64,000 bases of DNA from an uncultured Oscillospiraceae bacterium (GTDB lineage: Bacteria; Bacillota; Clostridia; Oscillospirales; Ruminococcaceae). The notes under the pieces are model-generated. The model worked only from the letters and a program-made list of their open reading frames with translations. It had not been told where the DNA came from and ran no database searches. The stretch covers positions 62,001-126,000 of the forward strand of contig CAKSLI010000001.1 of NCBI GenBank assembly GCA_934466475.1, in the 5' to 3' direction. This document shows positions 59,954 to 64,000 of the stretch, piece by piece; the first letter of the stretch is position 1; the number at the start of each line of letters is the position of its first letter. The position numbers and the translations under genes are program-made.

Positions 59954-61045
59954 ATGGACGACATGAAGAGGCTTGTTGAAAAATACAAGCGTGAGCTTAT
60001 GGAATACAGCAAGGCTGCGTCAGTTCCTGAAAAGCTGAGCTTCCCGGAGATGCTCCCCGAGGAGCCCGTCCCGCCGGAACCGCCCGCTCCCGTGACGGCT
60101 CAGCCGGAAGATCCGCCGGGATCGCAGGAGGAGTGCGCTGAGGACAGCCCTCCCGCCGCAAAGGAGGAGCGCCGCCCGCAGATCATAGGCTATTCTGAGG
60201 ACCAGTCCGCGCTGGAAAGCATCGAGAAGATATTCTCCGGGATGACAATGAGCCAGCCGGACGGCCGCGAACCCGCTCCGGAGCGTCCGGCGTTCGATGA
60301 TCTGCCGCCGCAGCTTTCCGGGGACGTTGTGCAGGTGGACGAAACAAACAGCGCCGTTCCGAACGAGAACAACAACATAACCGGCGAGCGGGAGCCGGAG
60401 CAGGCTCCGCAGTTCCCGAAAAAGGGTGAGCACACCGAATCGGAGCCTTCCGGCAGCGAAGCGCTGGGCGTTATTCCGGAGAGCGGCTCGGGGCAGGCGG
60501 AGCAGCTGGGGCGGCGGAGCTTTGAGAGCCAGCAGTCCCCGGTAAATTCCCAGGACGACATAAAGCCCCTCGTGCAGGAGGAAAACGACAGGTACCCCAA
60601 GGCTCCGCCTGAGAAGGAATACGGCACACTTGACGAATTCATGCAGGATAATCCGCGTCAGGGCTCAGTACAGTTCCGGACGTATACCGCCCGCAATGCG
60701 CTCCCGGTCGCGGGCGCCAGGGTCACGGTGACAAAGATGATAGGCGGCAGGGTTCACACATTCTATACGCTGACCACAGATGTCAGCGGTCAGACCAAAG
60801 AGGTGATACTTCCTGCGCCGCCGGTGGCTCTGTCGCAGAAGCCGGACAGCGGTATACAGCCCTATGCCCTGTATGACGCGGATATCACGGCGGAAGGTTT
60901 CCGCCCGGTGAGCGTGCGCGGTCTGCCAGTGTTCGAGGGAATATTATCGGTGCAGAGGGCGGCAATGATACCCAGCATAGACGGCAGGGAAAGCGAAACC
61001 GTTACCGAAACAGAGCCTGATCTTACGGAGGTGCCCGATGCCTGA
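59954..61045 (+). CDS. Proline-rich protein with a carboxypeptidase-regulatory-like domain
   Basis: A 363-residue protein without a signal peptide. Residues 1-230 are low-complexity and acidic/Pro-rich. The C-terminal domain (about 235-340) looks like a beta-sandwich of the carboxypeptidase-regulatory kind: ARNALPVAGARVTVTK, FYTLTTDVSGQTKEVILPAPP. AGGAGGT precedes the ATG. The last 8 bases overlap the next gene, a SpoIID-like/peptidoglycan-binding protein, so the two likely act together. Confidence 0.75.
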   Translation: MDDMKRLVEKYKRELMEYSKAASVPEKLSFPEMLPEEPVPPEPPAPVTAQPEDPPGSQEECAEDSPPAAKEERRPQIIGYSEDQSALESIEKIFSGMTMSQPDGREPAPERPAFDDLPPQLSGDVVQVDETNSAVPNENNNITGEREPEQAPQFPKKGEHTESEPSGSEALGVIPESGSGQAEQLGRRSFESQQSPVNSQDDIKPLVQEENDRYPKAPPEKEYGTLDEFMQDNPRQGSVQFRTYTARNALPVAGARVTVTKMIGGRVHTFYTLTTDVSGQTKEVILPAPPVALSQKPDSGIQPYALYDADITAEGFRPVSVRGLPVFEGILSVQRAAMIPSIDGRESETVTETEPDLTEVPDA

Positions 61046-62411
61046 GACTCTCACTCCGACCATTCCGGAAACCATAACCGTCCACCTCGGCACGCCGAAT
61101 TCCAGCGCGGATAACGTCACGCTGACCTTCCCCGACTACATAAAGAATGTCGCTAGCAGTGAGATCTACCCGACATGGCCGGAGGCTGCGATCCGGGCGA
61201 ATATCTACGCGCAGATATCATTTGCACTGAACCGCGTATACACCGAGTGGTACCGCAGCCGCGGCTATAATTTCGACATAACCAGCTCCACGCAGTACGA
61301 CCAGGCGTTTGTTTACGGCAGGGACGTTTTCAATAACATCAGCCGGATAGTGGACGAGATATTCAATAATTACGTTGTGCGCCGCGGCAGCGTGGAACCG
61401 CTGTTCACACAGTTCTGCAACGGGACCTCCGTGACCTGTCAGGGGCTTTCGCAGTGGGGGACGGTCGATCTTGCTAACCGTGGCTATACTCCCTATGAAA
61501 TGCTGCAATACTACTACGGCAGCGACATCGACATTGTGCGGAACGCCGCCGTTGAGCCGTTCCTCGGCAGTTACCCGGGAACGCCGTTCGGGCTGGGGAG
61601 CTCCGGGAACGAGGTGCGCATACTCCAGGTGGAGCTCAACCGCATAGCAGACAACTACCCCGCTATCCCGAAAATCGTTCCGGCAAACGGATTCTACCGC
61701 GAAAGCACCGCCGAGGCAGTGCGGGTGTTCCAGGGGATATTCGGGCTTCCGCAGACGGGGATCGTCAATAAGGCAACGTGGTACCAGATAAAGTACATCT
61801 ACGTTGCCGTGAAGAATCTCGCGGAGCTGACCTCCGAGGGGCTGCGCCCGTCCGAAGTGGAGGGCGGCTTCCCTGACCAGCTCTCGAACGGGGATTACGG
61901 GATATTCGTCAGCTATCTGCAATACTACCTGAATGTCATCGCGTACTTTAACCCGGCGGTGCCGTCAGGCCCCGCTAACGGAGTGTTCGGGAACGAGACG
62001 GAACAGCAGGTGCGCGCTTTCCAGGCGTTCTACGGGCTTCCGGTGAACGGTGTGGTAGACTTCCGGACATGGACGCTGATTCAGGGGATATACAACGATA
62101 TAGCCGCGAGGCTCCCGGCTGATTACGCCGGAGATACAGCCGCGCTCTACCCTGGATATATCCTGACGCCGGGGCTCAGCAACAATGATGTGCGGGCGCT
62201 CCAGACCTACCTGAACCTTATAGGCAGGACATACCGGGATATCCCGGAGATACCGGTTTCGGGGTATTACGGCACACAGACGGAGAACGACGTGCGCGTG
62301 TTTCAGGAGCTGTTCGGGCTGCCGGTTTCAGGTCTGGTAGGCGCTCCCACATGGGACGCGATATCCAAGGAGTACAATTTTATACGCTTCGGAACGCAGC
62401 GTACAGGATAA
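61038..62411 (+). CDS. SpoIID-like domain protein with three peptidoglycan-binding repeats
   Basis: A 457-residue protein. The N-terminal 165 residues resemble the SpoIID/amidase-enhancer domain (WPEAAIRANIYAQISFALN and later GLSQWGTVDLANRGYTPYE, LQYYYG). Three PG_binding_1-type repeats follow at about 185-255, 285-350 and 370-445 (for example VRVFQGIFGLPQTGIVNKATW). No signal peptide is evident, so it may be a forespore or mother-cell protein or use another route. Closely related genes are often labelled spore cortex-lytic. Translationally coupled to the upstream gene. Confidence 0.85.
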   Translation: MPETLTPTIPETITVHLGTPNSSADNVTLTFPDYIKNVASSEIYPTWPEAAIRANIYAQISFALNRVYTEWYRSRGYNFDITSSTQYDQAFVYGRDVFNNISRIVDEIFNNYVVRRGSVEPLFTQFCNGTSVTCQGLSQWGTVDLANRGYTPYEMLQYYYGSDIDIVRNAAVEPFLGSYPGTPFGLGSSGNEVRILQVELNRIADNYPAIPKIVPANGFYRESTAEAVRVFQGIFGLPQTGIVNKATWYQIKYIYVAVKNLAELTSEGLRPSEVEGGFPDQLSNGDYGIFVSYLQYYLNVIAYFNPAVPSGPANGVFGNETEQQVRAFQAFYGLPVNGVVDFRTWTLIQGIYNDIAARLPADYAGDTAALYPGYILTPGLSNNDVRALQTYLNLIGRTYRDIPEIPVSGYYGTQTENDVRVFQELFGLPVSGLVGAPTWDAISKEYNFIRFGTQRTG

Positions 62412-62415
62412 AACA

Positions 62416-62441
62416 AATCGGGAGGCTTTCGCCTCCCGATT
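62416..62441. terminator. Terminator between the SpoIID-like gene and ricT
   Basis: Perfect stem AATCGGGAGGC-TTTC-GCCTCCCGATT; the minus side continues TGTTTTAT, the plus side has a poor T-run. Confidence 0.75.
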
Positions 62442-62476
62442 CAGTCTTAATGGATACTTTTTAGAAATACTGATTT

Positions 62477-63688
62477 TTACTTATCCTCAAGATTTTTCAG
62501 CGCTTTCATTTCATCGCGGCTGATACGCACCTGTCCGTCCTTAAGCAGCTTTACGTCCGCCTTGTTTACGGTTATCGGGGCGTCAGGGTTCTTGTCGAGC
62601 TGTACTTTCAGTATTCCAGTGAGCAGGTTCGTTTCGCTGACCCTGCCCCTGCCCTCGGCGGTCTCGACATAGGCGCCGACCTTTGGCGTTGTGCGCAGGA
62701 ATTCCTCGTAGCAGTTCTGCTCGTATTTCAGGCAGCACATAAGTCTGCCGCATGTTCCGGATATCTTGGTGGGATTGAGCGAAAGAGACTGCTCCTTTGC
62801 CATTTTAATGGAGACCGGCTGGAACTCCCCGAGGAAGCTGGAGCAGCAGAACGGTCTGCCGCATATTCCGAGGCCGCCGAGCATTTTTGCCTCGTCGCGG
62901 ACGCCTATCTGCCGCAGCTCGATACGCGTGCGGTAGACGGAGGCGAGATCCTTTACCAGGTCGCGGAAATCCACTCTGCCGTCTGACGTGAAGTAGAACA
63001 GTATCTTGCTTCCGTCAAAGGTGCAGTCAACGTCTATCGGCTTCATATCAAGCTTGTGCTGGGCGATCTTCTCGCCGAATACCTGCATTATCTCCTTTTC
63101 CTGGCGGCGCTTTTCCTCCAGCTGCTTTATGTCGGCGGCGGTCGCCTTGCGGATTATGCTTTTCAGCGGGGAAACTATCGTGCTCTCAGGAACGGTGCGG
63201 TTCGTGAGGACTATGTCTCCGCATTCGATACCGCGGGCGGTCTCCACTATCGCCTTATCACCCTGCTCGAATGCGACTCCGTTCGGAGCAAAGTAGTACA
63301 CCTTCCCGACGTCCTTGAAGCGAACGCCGATTATCTCGACCACTGCGTTCGGATCTGCCGGCTTCTTTTCAGGTCTTGGGGAGTTTTCACGGCGCTCTGT
63401 ACGTTCCGGACGCTCCGGTCGCACCGGACGTTCCGGCTTTTCCGGGCGTTCAGCCCTTTCCTGACGCTCGGGGCGCTGAGGACGCTCCTGACGGTCAGGA
63501 CGTTCCTGCCGCTCAGGACGCTCCTGACGGGGAGCCCGCTGTGGGCGCTGTTCCTCGTTGTTCGGGTGGTTCTGGCGGTGCTCTACGAATTCATCGGGGT
63601 TTATTTCCTGACGGGGAGCGGATTGCGCCGGCTTTTCCCCGGGTTTGTTCTTCGGTGCTATTTTTTCGGTAAAATAATTGTTATCCAT
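62477..63688 (-). CDS. ricT: PSP1-domain protein RicT (YaaT) with an Arg/Glu/Pro-repeat extension
   Basis: A 403-residue protein. Residues 40-110 are a low-complexity run of R-P-E-R-Q-E blocks. The PSP1 core follows (about 115-345) with RFKDVGKVYYFAPNG, LGGLGICGRPFCCSSFLGEF and GTCGRLMCCLKYEQ, the cysteines of which bind Fe-S in B. subtilis RicT, part of the RicAFT complex that aids RNase Y. The usual protein is about 275 residues, so the N-terminal extension is notable. Downstream of holB, the conserved order. GGAGTAAA precedes the ATG. Confidence 0.93.
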   Translation of the reverse strand: MDNNYFTEKIAPKNKPGEKPAQSAPRQEINPDEFVEHRQNHPNNEEQRPQRAPRQERPERQERPDRQERPQRPERQERAERPEKPERPVRPERPERTERRENSPRPEKKPADPNAVVEIIGVRFKDVGKVYYFAPNGVAFEQGDKAIVETARGIECGDIVLTNRTVPESTIVSPLKSIIRKATAADIKQLEEKRRQEKEIMQVFGEKIAQHKLDMKPIDVDCTFDGSKILFYFTSDGRVDFRDLVKDLASVYRTRIELRQIGVRDEAKMLGGLGICGRPFCCSSFLGEFQPVSIKMAKEQSLSLNPTKISGTCGRLMCCLKYEQNCYEEFLRTTPKVGAYVETAEGRGRVSETNLLTGILKVQLDKNPDAPITVNKADVKLLKDGQVRISRDEMKALKNLEDK

Positions 63689-63716
63689 TTTACTCCTATC
63701 TAAAATACTATATAAA

Positions 63717-64000
63717 TTATAACAGTTCTGCCGTGAGATATGCGGAGCACAGGGCGAGATTCAGGTTTGCGGACTGAGCCTTTGAATTGACCTCGAACAG
63801 CTTGTCCAGCATGGAGGTTATCGCGGCTTCATCGTAGTTCTTGGCGACAGATTTTGCCTCGGCTTTTCCGCAGGAGCTGAGCTCCGCGCCAGCCCGCACC
63901 GCGAGCGAATCCCGGAGTATCCCGGTGAGATACTCCAGCGTTGCTGCGTATTCGTTTCGCTTTGAGAGCTCGGAAAGGGCAGTGCACACAGCATAGCCGT
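63717..64000 (-). CDS. holB: DNA polymerase III delta' subunit, C-terminal part
   Basis: An open frame running off the right end of the window and ending at 63717. The 93 visible residues form a helical domain (YLTGILRDSLAVRAGAEL, VNSKAQSANLNLALCSAYL) that fits the collar domain of clamp-loader subunits. The holB-ricT gene order is conserved in Firmicutes, which supports the call. The 5' part is missing, so catalytic or zinc motifs cannot be checked. Confidence 0.75.
   Translation of the reverse strand, partial: GYAVCTALSELSKRNEYAATLEYLTGILRDSLAVRAGAELSSCGKAEAKSVAKNYDEAAITSMLDKLFEVNSKAQSANLNLALCSAYLTAELL

Overview
The window (about 50% G+C) looks like a chromosomal segment of a Gram-positive anaerobe of the class Clostridia, most likely a Ruminococcus/Oscillospiraceae-type gut organism. 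Supporting signs are the S10-spc-alpha ribosomal cluster with a zinc-type S14, the map / KOW protein / infA order, a small clostridial 2[4Fe-4S] ferredoxin, the ylxM-ffh-rpsP-khpA cluster, a fused SecDF, strong AGGAGG ribosome-binding sites, many TTGACA-17-TATAAT promoters, and a CIRCE element. I see no phage, insertion sequence with a transposase, CRISPR array or rRNA operon. The assignment to genus is inference.

Layout. 1-14.7 kb is one long plus-strand ribosomal superoperon running from the 3' end of rplD to rplQ, with secY, adk, map, a KOW protein, infA and rpoA. 14.8-16.1 kb holds a ferredoxin gene, a candidate C-rich small RNA and a small membrane protein. 16.2-21.2 kb has CIRCE-controlled htpG, a structured repeat, an SseB-family gene, thrS and tRNA-Leu(GAG). 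21.4-25.5 kb (minus strand) has an HMGL-like aldolase, a ferredoxin-thioredoxin-reductase-like protein, khpA, rpsP, ffh and ylxM. 25.7-27.6 kb has a flavin reductase behind a MerR-type promoter and a rhodanese/TtcA fusion. 27.6-41.3 kb (mostly minus) carries a 951-residue zinc-ribbon membrane protein with 132-bp repeats, secDF, several unknown membrane proteins, lysS-greA and ftsE-ftsX-ctpA. 41.4-47.9 kb has a CdaR/PucR-type regulator and the divergent metG-(unknown)-tatD-corC-nth operon. 48-51 kb is a Sel1-repeat / TerY-C-like / protein-kinase operon. 51-59.7 kb has a MATE exporter behind a large structured leader, thiT, an AAC(3)-type acetyltransferase, Hpt-flotillin and a TrpXYZ-type ABC transporter. 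59.9-64 kb has two cell-wall or sporulation-related proteins, ricT and the end of holB.

How the genes work together. Most of the window is translation and export machinery: ribosomal proteins, initiation factor, aminoacyl-tRNA synthetases, SRP, SecY and SecDF, methionine aminopeptidase. Smaller modules serve division and wall remodelling (FtsEX-CtpA, SpoIID-like protein), DNA repair (Nth), stress (HtpG) and transport (ThiT, TrpXYZ-like, MATE).

Most interesting signals. (1) The leaders of the aldolase-like gene and of the TrpX-like ABC operon share the architecture GCUUUA-N7-(AAAGYNNN)n, with 5 and 4 exact 8-nt-period units, at nearly the same distance from their promoters. This looks like an undescribed cis-regulatory RNA or operator. 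(2) A 341-nt segment whose ends pair with each other starts at the predicted transcription start of the MATE gene and is followed by a terminator-like hairpin. (3) A promoter- and terminator-bounded small RNA presents a CCCC motif in each of three hairpins. (4) A Sel1/TerY-C/kinase operon lacks the usual Ter partners.
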